64,000 nt of DNA from Nitrospira sp. (GTDB taxonomy: Bacteria; Nitrospirota; Nitrospiria; Nitrospirales; Nitrospiraceae), in assembly GCA_005116745.1 (NCBI GenBank), contig SWDS01000006.1:607222-671221 (forward strand), read 5' to 3'. The first letter of the stretch is position 1. The number at the start of each line of letters is the position of its first letter. A program made the translations under genes and the position numbers. The notes under the pieces are model-generated. The model saw nothing but the letters and a program-made list of their open reading frames with translations, had not been told where the DNA came from and ran no database searches. Shown here piece after piece: positions 35,804 to 46,271 of this stretch.

Positions 35804-37012
35804 ATGCGGCATATTGAACCGAACGCCCATCTCGGCACCCGTACGCACTCGCGTAAGCAGCGCAGCTCAAGCGAGGCGACGTTCCGTGCCATTTTTGAGC
35901 AGGCAGCCGCCGGTATCGCACAGATTGAAACCGTGACAGGCCGATTCATCCTGGTGAATCAACAGTATGGCGATATTGTGGGCTTATCCAAAGCGGAATT
36001 AATGGCAACTACGTTCATGGCAATCACGAATGAGGACCATCTGCAGGTCGATCTCCAAAACATGAGACGGCTCAGGTTGGGCGATATTCGTTCGTTCTCG
36101 ATGGAGAAACGGTTGTTCCGCAACGATGGGTCGTCTGTGTGGGTGAATACGACCGTCTCGCCCATGTGGGCGGTCGGCGAGAAGCCGAGTTTCCATCTAG
36201 CGGTCGTTGAGGACATCAGCGGGCGTAAACGAACGGAGGAGGCCCTGCGGGAGTCGTATCGCTGGCTCAACATTTTGAGCCGAGAGGTACGAGTGGCAGA
36301 AGAGCGGGAACGGAACAGACTCGCGAGGGAGCTGCATGATGAGTTCGGCCAGGTCCTGAGCGGGCTGAAGTTTGATCTCATCGGCATCGCCGCAACCTTC
36401 GCCAAGAATCGTATCGCTCCAGCTGAGGTTGTCCGTGAGAGAGTGATGCGTGCGCTCAGCATGGTTGATCGCCTCTTTGGATCTCTCAGAGGAATGGTCT
36501 CGACTCTCCGGCCATCGTTGTTAGAGAAATTGGGGCTTGTGCCGGCTCTGGAGAGCCTAGCAACCGACATACAAGAGCAGTCCGGCCTGCGCTGTCACGT
36601 TGTGACGGACCGAGTGAATTTCCAGGCCTGTTGTGGCCTCGAAGTCGAAAGTGCGATCTACCGAATCGCGCAGGAACTGCTGACCAATGTCACCCGCCAC
36701 GCCAAGGCGACCGCCGTCACGATCACGCTCAGTTGCAGTGATGGAATGGCGAAGTTGATCGTGCAGGATGACGGCTGTGGCTTCACGGTCGGCAAGGTTC
36801 CGTCGAAGGGCCGGTTTGGGTTACAAGGGATTCGGGAGCGGGTTGAACTGTTAGGTGGAACGGTGGACCTCCATTCGAGACCTGGCAAGACGGCTGTGAC
36901 CGTTGGTATTCTGCTCCAGGCTCCATCGAGGCGCGATGGTGCTGCGGTGCCGTCACGGCTTCCGATCTTAGCGACTGCGAGAAAGAAACGTCGCCATGGC
37001 AAAGTTAAGTAA
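35804..37012 (+). CDS. PAS-HisKA_3 sensor histidine kinase
   Basis: A soluble kinase of about 402 residues. A PAS domain (about 25-150) with a PAC-like end (HLAVVEDISGRKRTEE) precedes a HisKA_3 dimerisation domain with the phospho-acceptor His178 (ARELHDEFGQVLSGLKF). A HATPase domain follows (ELLTNVTRHAKA N-box, QDDGCGF, GRFGLQGIRERVELLGG). It belongs to the NarX/DegS type. The start ATG 35804 has AAGGTG upstream; an in-frame upstream extension to 35744 is less likely. Without membrane spans it probably senses an intracellular cue. The last 17 bases overlap the LuxR-type regulator at 36996, its likely partner. Confidence 0.87.
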   Translation: MRHIEPNAHLGTRTHSRKQRSSSEATFRAIFEQAAAGIAQIETVTGRFILVNQQYGDIVGLSKAELMATTFMAITNEDHLQVDLQNMRRLRLGDIRSFSMEKRLFRNDGSSVWVNTTVSPMWAVGEKPSFHLAVVEDISGRKRTEEALRESYRWLNILSREVRVAEERERNRLARELHDEFGQVLSGLKFDLIGIAATFAKNRIAPAEVVRERVMRALSMVDRLFGSLRGMVSTLRPSLLEKLGLVPALESLATDIQEQSGLRCHVVTDRVNFQACCGLEVESAIYRIAQELLTNVTRHAKATAVTITLSCSDGMAKLIVQDDGCGFTVGKVPSKGRFGLQGIRERVELLGGTVDLHSRPGKTAVTVGILLQAPSRRDGAAVPSRLPILATARKKRRHGKVK

Positions 37013-37637
37013 GTGTTTGATCGTTGATGACCATCCGATTGTCCGCAGAGGCATTCGAGATCTCCTCCTTGATGAGGGCACCTATTCGGCCATTGCGGAA
37101 GTGGGGAACGCGGCGGAGGCGGTAGCAGCCGTCTGCCGTGAACCATGGGATCTCCTCATCCTCGATGTCGCCTTACCGGACAAGCATGGTTTGGAAGTCT
37201 TGAAAGAGGTCAAGCTGTTCCAGCCGAAGCTCCCGGTTCTCATGCTCAGCCTGTATCCAGAACGTGAGTTTGCCGTACGCGCCTTGAAGGCCGGTGCGTC
37301 TGGCTATCTCACCAAGGACCAAGCACCGTCCGAACTCCTGGTGGCCGTGAAAGAGGTCATGGCGGGCCGGCGGTACATGACCGGTTTGCTGGCAAACCAG
37401 TTGGCCTCCTATCTCGACAGTGGCCAGTTGGCTGCGTCGCATGACCTGCTCTCTGACCGGGAGATGGAGGTCTTGCGGTTGCTCGGACAGGGGAAGACCG
37501 TCTCGAGCATCGCCAGCGGGATGGCGCTCAGCGTCAAGACCATCAGTACCTACCGCGCCAGACTCCTCGCCAAACTCGAGTTCCGCACGACGGCTGAGCT
37601 CGTTCACTACGCGATTGAGCACCACCTGACGATCTAG
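36996..37637 (+). CDS. LuxR/NarL-family response regulator
   Basis: A 213-residue two-domain regulator. The receiver has the acidic pair in CLIVDDHPIVRRG, Asp57 in LLILDVALPDKHG and Lys in GYLTKDQ. The output is a LuxR-type helix-turn-helix (LSDREMEVLRLLGQGKTVSSIASGMALSVKTISTYRARLLAKL). It overlaps the preceding kinase gene by 17 bases, so the two form a pair. It is closely similar in layout to the orphan regulator at 37888, suggesting duplication. Confidence 0.93.
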   Translation: MAKLSKCLIVDDHPIVRRGIRDLLLDEGTYSAIAEVGNAAEAVAAVCREPWDLLILDVALPDKHGLEVLKEVKLFQPKLPVLMLSLYPEREFAVRALKAGASGYLTKDQAPSELLVAVKEVMAGRRYMTGLLANQLASYLDSGQLAASHDLLSDREMEVLRLLGQGKTVSSIASGMALSVKTISTYRARLLAKLEFRTTAELVHYAIEHHLTI

Positions 37638-37887
37638 CCGCCAGGCCGCTACGGGGCTGAGGTCTTGCCGGTCTTGCGCAGCTCCACGTACTCACCATTC
37701 AAGGGGGCTATGCCACCTGCTCCACCGGCGTTGAGTCGTACAGATTGAATCCGATCCAGGGATCTGTAGGACGACTACGGACATACCAATGAGTGTCGGT
37801 CTGCTATATACGCTCCCTATCTAAGGGTAAGCTCATACTGACGGTTGTCCACGAGAGTCAGTCCATGCCGGCTACGAAGAAGGCAGT

Positions 37888-38517
37888 ATGCGTGTCCTCA
37901 TTATCGATGACCATCCTCTTCTTCGGCGGGCCGTCCGGCAGCTGATCGAGCACCACTATCCTTCTTCGATCGTACGCGAGGCTGCGAATGCAGACGAGGC
38001 GATGCGCATCGTGCGCGCACAGCCGGTGGAGCTGATGATCCTGGACATTGCGCTTCCTGACCAGAGCGGACTGACCTTGCTCAAACACATCAAACAGATT
38101 CGTCCCGAGACCCAATGCGTGATTCTGTCAATCCACGAAGATCCTCATTATGTGGGACTCGCGTTGAAACAGGGAGCATCTGGTTACCTCACTAAAGAGT
38201 CGGCGCCTGAAGAACTATCTCAAGCGATGAAGGTGGTGCTTGCCGGTGGCCGGTACATCACTGAGGCGTTGAATGGCGTCATGGACGAGAACGGGAGACC
38301 CATCGCCGACATGCTGCCCCATCTTCACCTCTCGCCTCGGGAGTTGGAGGTGCTCTCGTTCTTGGCGAAGGGCCGTACCGTCTCCCAGGCCGCCACGCGG
38401 TTGAAACTCAGTGTCAAGACTGTGAGCACGTATCGAACTCGGCTGCTCGAAAAGCTGCGCCTTGGAACGACCGCTGATCTGATCCGCTACGCCATTGATC
38501 ACCAGCTTGTGCAATAG
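37888..38517 (+). CDS. Orphan LuxR/NarL-family response regulator
   Basis: A 209-residue regulator: receiver with VLIIDDHPLLRRA, phospho-acceptor Asp53 (LMILDIALPDQSG), conserved Ser/Thr and Lys (GYLTKES), and a LuxR HTH (LSPRELEVLSFLAKGRTVSQAATRLKLSVKTVSTYRTRLLEKL). Both halves resemble the regulator 250 bp upstream (36996), so the two look like paralogues. It has no kinase of its own adjacent; the PAS kinase at 35804 may phosphorylate both. GAAGGC just before ATG 37888 is a weak ribosome-binding site. Confidence 0.9.
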   Translation: MRVLIIDDHPLLRRAVRQLIEHHYPSSIVREAANADEAMRIVRAQPVELMILDIALPDQSGLTLLKHIKQIRPETQCVILSIHEDPHYVGLALKQGASGYLTKESAPEELSQAMKVVLAGGRYITEALNGVMDENGRPIADMLPHLHLSPRELEVLSFLAKGRTVSQAATRLKLSVKTVSTYRTRLLEKLRLGTTADLIRYAIDHQLVQ

Positions 38518-38680
38518 AGATCTCATGATGTCGCGTATGGCTGTAGGACAAAACCTGATTCCAGATCGAGACCCCTTCTGATAATTTCCGTCCGCGGTTT
38601 CTGGGTGGCGGGCAGCCAAGAGGAACACTAAGCGAGTGATGGCTGAACCACACGTTTACGTGGGCTGAAGGGCATTCTCT

Positions 38681-39412
38681 ATGAATGGTAAACCACGTGG
38701 TCGTCCGTTTAGCCGATCGACAATTGAGCCGCGCAAGATCGCCATACGTCATCCTCGTGCATCGCATCCGATTCGAGTGCTGATTGCCCATGGCCAAGAG
38801 CTCGTCAGGCTTGGTGTGCGAGCCATGCTTGATGGGGAAGAGGATTTCGTGGTCGTGGGAAAGGCCGACAGCTCGGCCAGCACGATGTCGAACTCCCGCC
38901 GAGGTAAGGCGGACGTGGCGCTGATTGATCCTCACCTCCTTGACGGGTTCTGGACCGAAGCCTATCGCCAGCCGTGCAAAGTTCGCCATGACACACGAAT
39001 CACCGTGGTGACGACGATGCCCTGCATCTCGTCGGCGTTCAATGCCGTGGCTGAACGAGGTGCGTACTGGTATGAGCTCAGAGAGATGAGCCGCACTGAA
39101 CTGCTGCACGCGATCCGCGTTGTTGCCGGAAGAGCACCATCCGTCCATTCGGAAATGGCCGATCAGACAGTCGTCCTGCGAGAATCGAGGCTCCACGTGC
39201 TGTCTCCACAGGAGCAACGCATGATGCCGCTTGTGGCGGACGGGAAAACGAACCAGGAAATCGCTGTGGAACTCGCGTTATCTCCGAAGACGGTGAAGAA
39301 TTATATGACGAATATGTTCAAAAAGTTGCAGGTTGCGCGGCGGGCGCAAGCCGCAGCCCTCTATGTGCGCGAACTTCAGCACCGTGCCCAGTGGTCTACG
39401 TTTCATGGGTGA
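38681..39412 (+). CDS. LuxR-type regulator with degenerate receiver
   Basis: A 243-residue protein. The C-terminal HTH is intact (LSPQEQRMMPLVADGKTNQEIAVELALSPKTVKNYMTNMFKKL). The N-terminal receiver is altered: the usual acidic pair is replaced by VLIAHGQELVRLG, the phospho-acceptor position is kept as Asp83 (VALIDPHL), and the conserved Lys region reads GAYWYELREMS with no Lys. Phosphorylation of the normal kind is therefore doubtful; it may be a pseudo-receiver responding to another cue. A frameshifted receiver gene begins 11 bases downstream. Confidence 0.82.
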   Translation: MNGKPRGRPFSRSTIEPRKIAIRHPRASHPIRVLIAHGQELVRLGVRAMLDGEEDFVVVGKADSSASTMSNSRRGKADVALIDPHLLDGFWTEAYRQPCKVRHDTRITVVTTMPCISSAFNAVAERGAYWYELREMSRTELLHAIRVVAGRAPSVHSEMADQTVVLRESRLHVLSPQEQRMMPLVADGKTNQEIAVELALSPKTVKNYMTNMFKKLQVARRAQAAALYVRELQHRAQWSTFHG

Positions 39413-39423
39413 GGGACGGATCT

Positions 39424-39790
39424 ATGTCGATCGTACTGGGTGTCGAGTATGATCAGCAGCATCGGGTGGGGATGCGCCAGGTCCTTGAGTACAAGGGATA
39501 CCAGGTCGAGGAAGCCGGTGATGGGTATGCGGGGTTGGCGCGCATCGAACGAGGTCGGCTCGCGCTGGTTGTGTTGGATCTCTCTCTGCCCAAAGTGAAT
39601 GGACTCGAGATCATCATCTACCTGCAGGCTCATTCCCCATCTGAGGATACTCGCCATCTGTGCCAATCTGATTGAGGGCATTGATACGTGTCGTGCGGCA
39701 ATGGGGCTTGGAGCCCACGACGCTCTGGCCAAACCGTTCAGTTCAGAAGAGTTTCTTCAACGGGTTGAAGCGCTACTGTCTAAGGCGTGA
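39424..39790 (+). pseudogene. Frameshifted stand-alone receiver domain
   Basis: From ATG 39424 (GAGGGA upstream) the frame encodes the first half of a receiver: MSIVLGVEYDQQHRVGMRQ, the acceptor in LVVLDLSLPKVNG, and on to YLQAHSPS. It is then wrong and stops at about 39675. The second half continues in the next frame (LAICANLIEGIDTC, then GAHDALAKPFSSEEFLQRV) to the stop at 39790, including the conserved Lys. One base too many near CCCC at 39635-39638 explains this. Joined, it would be a complete receiver of about 120 residues. Either a real mutation or a sequencing error. Confidence 0.7.
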
Positions 39791-40243
39791 CACATAGACC
39801 GTTTGCCTGTACTGGATCTCCTCTTGGCAGGGCAGCAGCGGGTGACTTTCCTCCACCTGGTTGATTGTCCCTTCTGGCGACGTTGTAGTTGCTAGTCATT
39901 ACCCGCTTCATCGTTCCGATCAAGTTTTGTGATCTAAAAACCGAAAAAGTACCGAGTAGGTTTGCTTGCGATTTCGCTTGTAAGCGGGATATGCGACGAA
40001 CGTCGACGTATCTATCCGAGCAACCTTATTTGCGAATGGCCACGACTCATGGGTGTAGCCATCTTCAAGAGGTTGATTAGAATGGGGCAGGAACGAGTGC
40101 AGGAGAAGAAACGTTCGGAAGCGGCTTGCGCCGTTGGTTGACGGTCCGGCTCCGTGAACGAGCAGTGAGGGGGCTACCAAATCGGGACGTTGATCCGGGG
40201 GATCAGGTTGCCGCCTAGTCCAAGATCGAAAGGGGAACATACG
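39791..40243. other. Intergenic region, no supported gene
   Basis: There are 453 bases between the broken receiver and the FIST gene. Short frames occur on both strands but none has a ribosome-binding site, a motif or a natural composition. A small palindrome CGCTTGTAAGCG lies near 39975. The region probably contains the promoter of the FIST-kinase run, but no clear -35/-10 pair was found. Confidence 0.35.
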
Positions 40244-41386
40244 ATGGAAGTTCATACCTTTGGTTATGATCGCAAGAAATACTGGTCCGTCAAGAACCGG
40301 CCCCGTATTGACTCTCGGCGGACACTGGTCTTGCTGTTCGGGTCCTCCAGCTTTCTCGATTCAGCGGATCCTCTCAGCGAGCTGGCTGATGACTATCGCG
40401 AAGCGATCGTCATCGGATGCTCGACTGCCGGGGAGATTTTGGGAACACAGATCTTTGATGAGAGTGTGAGTGCCGCGATCGTGCGATTTGATCATACGGA
40501 TCTTCGGCTAGCCAGTGCGCCTGTTCAGTCCGCGGACCACTCGTTCAACGCCGGACAGGAAATCGCCCGACAGCTGAACGATTCGCGATTGAAAGGCATC
40601 TTCGTCCTTTCTGATGGGCTCCATGTGAATGGGAGTGAACTGGTTCGAGGATTAAATTCCAAGGTACCTCCGTCCGTTGTGGTGACCGGTGGACTGGCCG
40701 GCGATGGTGACCGATTCCAACGAACCTGGGTCCTGCAAGACAGACGACCTCAAGCAGGTTTTGTGACGGCCGTTGGCTTTTATGGCGATCGCATTCAGAT
40801 CGGACATGGATCGAAGGGGGGATGGGATCGGTTTGGCCCCGAGCGTTGTGTGACGAGATCGAAAGGAAACATCCTCTTTGAGCTCGATGGCCGCCCTGCA
40901 CTCCAACTCTACAAGGAATATCTTGGCGAACGAGCAGCTGGGTTGCCAGCGACGGGGCTCTTGTTTCCGCTCGCGTTGCGCTCTCACGAATCAGATGCAA
41001 AGAGTCTAGTCCGAACCATTTTGGCCGTGGATGAGCGGGAACAATCACTGACCTTCGCCGGTGATATTCCGGAAGGGGCGCTCGCGCAGCTGATGAAGGC
41101 GAATTTCGATCGGTTAGTCCAAGGTGCGTCAGAAGCGGCCTCCTCCACGAAGCTATCGACGGATGGCGGTCCCGGCACCCTCGCAATTGCGATCAGTTGT
41201 GTGGGTCGGCGTCTTGTGTTGGGGGGACGAACGGAAGAGGAAATTGAGGCGACGCTGGACGTGCTTCCCAAAGGGACCAGACAGATTGGGTTCTACTCCT
41301 ACGGAGAGCTGTCCCCGTTTGCGACAGGAACCTGTGATCTTCACAATCAGACGATGACGCTGACGACATTGAGTGAGGCGGCCTGA
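40244..41386 (+). CDS. FIST domain sensor protein
   Basis: A 380-residue soluble protein made of FIST N (about residues 30-220) and FIST C (about 225-365) domains. It shows TLVLLFGSSSFLD, AIVIGCSTAGEILG, VVVTGGLAGDG and the C-terminal RQIGFYSYGELSPFATGTCDLHNQTMTLTTL, all typical. FIST proteins are sensory modules proposed to bind small ligands such as amino acids; they usually sit beside kinases or diguanylate enzymes. ATG 40244 with AAAGGGGA seven bases upstream is the best start. The hybrid kinase gene begins 6 bases after its stop, so the two are probably co-transcribed and functionally linked. Confidence 0.88.
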   Translation: MEVHTFGYDRKKYWSVKNRPRIDSRRTLVLLFGSSSFLDSADPLSELADDYREAIVIGCSTAGEILGTQIFDESVSAAIVRFDHTDLRLASAPVQSADHSFNAGQEIARQLNDSRLKGIFVLSDGLHVNGSELVRGLNSKVPPSVVVTGGLAGDGDRFQRTWVLQDRRPQAGFVTAVGFYGDRIQIGHGSKGGWDRFGPERCVTRSKGNILFELDGRPALQLYKEYLGERAAGLPATGLLFPLALRSHESDAKSLVRTILAVDEREQSLTFAGDIPEGALAQLMKANFDRLVQGASEAASSTKLSTDGGPGTLAIAISCVGRRLVLGGRTEEEIEATLDVLPKGTRQIGFYSYGELSPFATGTCDLHNQTMTLTTLSEAA

Positions 41387-41392
41387 GTCTTC

Positions 41393-44300
41393 ATGCATCC
41401 CTTACTGGCACGACAATTAAAACGTTTAGGCCTCGATGAACAACATCCGCCGCCGTCACGTGAGGCATGGAGCGAGCTGCTCGAGCGGATTGACCGAAGC
41501 TATCTGGAGGCCGACCAGGGCCATGCACTCTTGGAACGGTCGTTGGCTCTCTCATCGAAGGAAATGCAGGACCTCAACGCGCAGCTCAAACAGAGCAGCG
41601 ACACACAACTGGCCCAGGAACGGAACAAGCTTCAGGCGGTTTTACAGGCCTTAGGAAAAGGTCTCTGTGTTGTTGATTCTGCGTGGAAGATACAAATGGT
41701 CAACCAGCAAGCCGAGCAGTTGTTCGGCCGGACCGCTCAGGATCTCGCAGGGCGTCCTGTGTATCGGATGATTGCTCCAGGACCTGAGGAATACCAAGAC
41801 GAGTGTCTGATTACCGATGCCACGGTACCATCGCTGGCATCTGGAGAGCCATACAACACAGACGATGGCTTGCTCGTGACGGCAGATGGGCAGCTTGTTC
41901 CCATCAGTCTGGTCGTCACACCCATGGTTCTAGACGGTCACGTCGTTGGGGCTGTCCTGGTCTTCAGAGATATCAGTGAACAAAAGCGAATTGAGCGAGA
42001 CCATCAACAGACTGAAGACCTCCTCCGGCGAATCCAGACGGCATTATCTGAGCTGGCGAAAAATCCCCAGATCTATGGGGGAAATCTTCAAGATGCGTTT
42101 CACACGATCACACGTTTGGCTACAGAGTGTCTTCATGTTGAACGGGTCAGTATCTGGTTTTTCACGCAAGCTCGTTCCGCCATTCAGTGTGCGGATCTCT
42201 ATCAATTGGCCATCCAAGAACATTCACAAGGAACTGTGTTGTTGGCGACCGACTATCCGAAATACTTCGAAGAACTGGATTTCGAACGAATCGTCACTGC
42301 CGATGATGCGCAGGTGGATCCAAAGACTAGCGAATTTACCGCGACGTATCTGGCTCCACTCGGGATTACCTCTATGTTGGATGTGCCCATTCGGTCGGAA
42401 GGCCGGATGGTTGGCGTGATCTGCCATGAACATATCGGTCCCGTGCGACATTGGACGCTCGAGGAACAGCATTTCGCGACGTCCGTCGCGAATACGGTTG
42501 CGCTCGCGATCGAGTCTTCCGACAGACGGAAAGTCGAGCAGGCCTTGCGCACCAGTGAAGGCCGTCTGACCACCACGGTGCAGAGTACGAACATCGGGAT
42601 CTGGGACTGGGATCTCAATTCCAATGACGTCTATCTGTCGCCTGAGTGGAAGCGACAGTTGGGCCATGAGGATCACGAGCTCGGCAATACGTTTCAGGAA
42701 TGGGAAAGTCGGATTCATCCAGAAGATCATGAGCGAGCCCTGGGTGCCATCGCGGCGTATTTGAGCAGGAGGGAGTCTCATCTCGAGATTGAGCACCGTC
42801 TTCGCCACAAAGATGGGTCCTATCGGTGGATTCTGGCCCGTGGCATGTTGATCAAGACTCAGGACCAGTCGACCCGCATCGTCGGCATCCATCTCGATGT
42901 GACTGATCGCAAAGTGGCAGAGGAGGAGCTCCGACAGGCCAAGGAAACTGCCGAAGCGGCCAGCCGGGCGAAGAGTCAATTCCTGGCAAACATGAGCCAT
43001 GAAATTCGGACACCTATGAACGGCGTGCTCGGCATGGCAGAACTCATGCTCCGATGTGCCCTGGGCGACAAAGAGCGTCATTTGACGGAATCTATCCATC
43101 GATCTGGTTCAGTCCTGCTCGCCATCATCAACGATATTTTGGACTTCTCGAAAATCGAGGCTGGAAAGTTACAACTGGAATCCATACCGCTTGAGGTTTG
43201 TCGGACCATTCAGGAAGCAGTCGATCTGGCGATGCCTGAAGCGCAGAAAAAGCACCTGAAGCTCTCATGGCATGTTGCCAGTGATATTCCGGCCTATCTG
43301 CTCGGTGATCCGACACGGTTGAGACAAATCATCGTCAATCTGGTCGGCAACGCAGTTAAGTTTACAGAGCAGGGCGGCATTGAGGTAGCTGTGTCCGTAG
43401 AGAGTCATCGAGAGGAGCTGTATGGATTGTCGGTCATGGTACGAGACACAGGTATTGGCATCTCCCCTGAGGCTCAAGCTCATCTCTTTGCTGCATTTTC
43501 CCAAGCCGATGGCTCGACGACCAGGAAATATGGTGGGACCGGCTTGGGGCTAGCAATCGTCAAGCAACTTGTTACTCTCATGGGTGGTCATATCAAGCTC
43601 CAAAGTGCTCCGGGAGAGGGATCCACGTTCACGTTTAGCGCATATTTCAAAGAGTGCGACCCTGTTCAGAGGTTGCAGTCGCCTTTCGTTAAGGAAAGCG
43701 GTATCGATGCTGAACCATTGGCCCATCACGCGGAAGGATCTGAGCAGGTTCGTATTCTGCTGGTTGAAGACAACCCGGTGAATCGAGAAGTGGCCTGCGG
43801 CATGCTGGAAACGCTCAATGTTCAAATTGATACGGCTGAGAACGGGCGAGAAGCAGTCGCTGCGGTGGAAAGGGCAGAGTACGCGCTTATCTTTATGGAT
43901 TGCCAAATGCCTGAGATGGATGGCTTCACCGCGACAAAACTCATCAGGGAACGTGAGGCGAGCACAACGCCGCCATCCCATATCAACGTTCACCGATCTG
44001 TTTCACATGTGCCAATCGTTGCGCTGACGGCACACGCGATGCAGGGAGATCGAGAGTTGTGCCTTGCCGCAGGCATGGATGATTACCTGACAAAGCCGTT
44101 TACGTGTTCTCAACTTGAGCGGGTGCTGGCTCGTTGGGTATTCAACAGAAGACCTGTTCAGGTCGAGGTGTGCGGTGATGTCACGAGCACACCACTGCAG
44201 CAGAACCTGGAAAATCTGCAGGAGGTTCCTGCTCTTCAGATGGGAGAGCCACGCCGGGACACAATCGTTGAACCAACGACGATCGATCAGGCCGCGTTAG

Positions 44301-44638
44301 CCGCCATCCGTGCGCTGCAACGACCAGGTCAACCCGATATCGTCGCCCGCATCGTGACTCAGTATATGGACTCGTCGCCGGAGATCATCGATCGGATACG
44401 CTGTGCCGTGCTGTCAAAGGATGCGGTTGAGTTGCGTGCCGCTGCGCATCGCCTGAAATCGAGTAGTGCACAGTTAGGAGCGACTGCATTGGCTTCCGAC
44501 TGCCGCGAGCTGGAAATGATGGGTGCGAGGGGAGAATTGGAGCGAGCGGATGAGATGTTGAAGAATCTGGAGCGGCACTATAGTGCTGCCTGTGTTGCCT
44601 TTCACGATGAACTACGCAATGGGAGGGCGGCGGCATGA
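41393..44638 (+). CDS. Hybrid histidine kinase PAS-GAF-PAS-HisKA-HATPase-REC-HPt
   Basis: A 1081-residue cytoplasmic hybrid kinase. A short helical N-terminus (1-85), a PAS domain (about 85-200), a GAF domain (about 215-385) and a second PAS (about 395-515) precede the kinase core: His536 in [12 protein letters not shown] and HATPase boxes ([19 protein letters not shown]). A receiver follows with Asp836 ([13 protein letters not shown]) and an HPt domain with His1019 ([14 protein letters not shown]). A full internal His-Asp-His relay is thus possible, needing a separate final regulator. It is preceded by the FIST protein and overlaps the REC-kinase gene by ATGA, implying joint action. Confidence 0.92.
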   Translation: MHPLLARQLKRLGLDEQHPPPSREAWSELLERIDRSYLEADQGHALLERSLALSSKEMQDLNAQLKQSSDTQLAQERNKLQAVLQALGKGLCVVDSAWKIQMVNQQAEQLFGRTAQDLAGRPVYRMIAPGPEEYQDECLITDATVPSLASGEPYNTDDGLLVTADGQLVPISLVVTPMVLDGHVVGAVLVFRDISEQKRIERDHQQTEDLLRRIQTALSELAKNPQIYGGNLQDAFHTITRLATECLHVERVSIWFFTQARSAIQCADLYQLAIQEHSQGTVLLATDYPKYFEELDFERIVTADDAQVDPKTSEFTATYLAPLGITSMLDVPIRSEGRMVGVICHEHIGPVRHWTLEEQHFATSVANTVALAIESSDRRKVEQALRTSEGRLTTTVQSTNIGIWDWDLNSNDVYLSPEWKRQLGHEDHELGNTFQEWESRIHPEDHERALGAIAAYLSRRESHLEIEHRLRHKDGSYRWILARGMLIKTQDQSTRIVGIHLDVTDRKVAEEELRQAKETAEAASRAKSQFLANMSHEIRTPMNGVLGMAELMLRCALGDKERHLTESIHRSGSVLLAIINDILDFSKIEAGKLQLESIPLEVCRTIQEAVDLAMPEAQKKHLKLSWHVASDIPAYLLGDPTRLRQIIVNLVGNAVKFTEQGGIEVAVSVESHREELYGLSVMVRDTGIGISPEAQAHLFAAFSQADGSTTRKYGGTGLGLAIVKQLVTLMGGHIKLQSAPGEGSTFTFSAYFKECDPVQRLQSPFVKESGIDAEPLAHHAEGSEQVRILLVEDNPVNREVACGMLETLNVQIDTAENGREAVAAVERAEYALIFMDCQMPEMDGFTATKLIREREASTTPPSHINVHRSVSHVPIVALTAHAMQGDRELCLAAGMDDYLTKPFTCSQLERVLARWVFNRRPVQVEVCGDVTSTPLQQNLENLQEVPALQMGEPRRDTIVEPTTIDQAALAAIRALQRPGQPDIVARIVTQYMDSSPEIIDRIRCAVLSKDAVELRAAAHRLKSSSAQLGATALASDCRELEMMGARGELERADEMLKNLERHYSAACVAFHDELRNGRAAA

Positions 44639-46203
44639 CGGAGGAACGTTGCCCCACGGTTCTCATTGTCGATGATGATCCCGTCGCCCGTCTGCTAGCG
44701 CGTGAAGCGCTTGAGCAATCCGGTTGGATGGTTGAAGAAGCTGAGGATGGACGCCTTGGGCTTGAGGCGTTCATGACGCGACGTCCAGATCTCGTCCTTC
44801 TCGATATCTTAATGCCGGAGATGGACGGATTTGAAGCCTGTGCCGCGCTACGGAAAATGCCGGGAGGTACCCACGTTCCCGTACTGATTATGACTGGACT
44901 TGAGGACTATCAGTCGATTACTCAAGCTTACGATGTAGGGGCGACTGACTTCATCGTGAAACCGATCAATGGGCTCTTGCTCGCACATCGGGTGCGCTAT
45001 ATGGTGCGAGCCGGGCAGGCGATGCGAGATTTGCACGACAGCCAGGATAAGTTGATGCAGGCTCGTGACGCTGCGCTTGAAGGCACTCGCCTGAAGTCAG
45101 AGTTTCTCGCGACCATCAGTCATGAGATTCGGACGCCGATGAACGGTATCATCGGGATGGATGAATTGTTGCTTGATACGGAGCTTTCTCCTGAGCAGCG
45201 AGAATGCGCTGAAACGATTAGAACATCCGCCAAGGCCTTACTTGATATCGTGAATGATATTCTCGACTTTTCTAAATTGGACACAGGCCGTGTCACGCTC
45301 AATCGGGTGGAATTCTCCCTGCCAGCATTAGTTGACGAACATCTGGCTCGGTATGAAGAACGCAGCAAGGAAAAGGGCATTGTGCTTCGCCGAGAGATTG
45401 CCTCGACGATTCCGCCGACATTGTGGGGGGATCAAACCCACATCGGGCGTATTCTTCAGGTGTTGCTCAGTAATGCGATGAAGTTTACGGAGCGGGGAGA
45501 AGTCAGTGTGCACGTCTGCCCGGCGCCGCAGATACTTGCAGGAGGGCCTGAAAAGATGGGTGCCGGCCGAATTCGGTTTGCTGTCGCCGATACAGGAATT
45601 GGCATCAATCCGACAGATGCCAATCGGTTGTTTCAGCCGTTCGTGCAGGTGGATGGGTCCGATCATCGTCAATATGGTGGTACAGGACTTGGCCTTGCAC
45701 TTGCGAAACAGCTTGTGGAGTTGATGGGTGGAACAATTGAGTTCGAAAGTAAGCCTGGCCGGGGGAGCCGATTCTGGTTTGACCTCCCGGTTGCGCGCGC
45801 CAGTGACCGTATGCCGGAGGCAGCTAGGCCTCGCGTCGCGCTTGTCTATGTGAAAGAAGTTGTTAGTCAAGCCGTTATTGGACGAACATTGGAAAAGCTC
45901 GGATATCACGTCCAGACCCTAGCGGACGTGGAAGATCTGGTAAAGATAGGTCCAGAGGTTGCTCCCATATTGTTTTTTGTGGAGGTCAACTTGCTGGATT
46001 TAGAAATAGCACGTAAGCATGTGCAAAGGCTGAAGGAACGCTTCTCTCGGTTGCGAGTTTTCGGGCTGGTGCACGAGTCGTTCAGTAGCGAGATTCTAGC
46101 GCATCTTCCGTTCCACATCGATGGACATCTCGGAAAACCGTTGACTGTCGACGCCATTAAGTCAGCTGTTGAGACAAGCGGATCCTCCAAACTTGCTGCC
46201 TAG
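44635..46203 (+). CDS. REC-HisKA-HATPase kinase
   Basis: A 522-residue kinase with an N-terminal receiver (Asp57 in [13 protein letters not shown]; Lys in [15 protein letters not shown]). HisKA (His163 in [12 protein letters not shown]) and HATPase ([37 protein letters not shown]) domains follow. The C-terminal 130 residues ([18 protein letters not shown]) look like a receiver that has lost its catalytic residues. ATG 44635 overlaps the stop of the hybrid kinase, so translation is coupled. It could accept phosphate from the upstream HPt domain through its REC and so form a two-kinase relay. Confidence 0.9.
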   Translation: MTEERCPTVLIVDDDPVARLLAREALEQSGWMVEEAEDGRLGLEAFMTRRPDLVLLDILMPEMDGFEACAALRKMPGGTHVPVLIMTGLEDYQSITQAYDVGATDFIVKPINGLLLAHRVRYMVRAGQAMRDLHDSQDKLMQARDAALEGTRLKSEFLATISHEIRTPMNGIIGMDELLLDTELSPEQRECAETIRTSAKALLDIVNDILDFSKLDTGRVTLNRVEFSLPALVDEHLARYEERSKEKGIVLRREIASTIPPTLWGDQTHIGRILQVLLSNAMKFTERGEVSVHVCPAPQILAGGPEKMGAGRIRFAVADTGIGINPTDANRLFQPFVQVDGSDHRQYGGTGLGLALAKQLVELMGGTIEFESKPGRGSRFWFDLPVARASDRMPEAARPRVALVYVKEVVSQAVIGRTLEKLGYHVQTLADVEDLVKIGPEVAPILFFVEVNLLDLEIARKHVQRLKERFSRLRVFGLVHESFSSEILAHLPFHIDGHLGKPLTVDAIKSAVETSGSSKLAA

Positions 46204-46271
46204 ACGGACGCTGCGGTACCCCTATGGCCGGCGATTGTTTTGAGTGATTCACGGCAGGGTCTCGTCATCCT

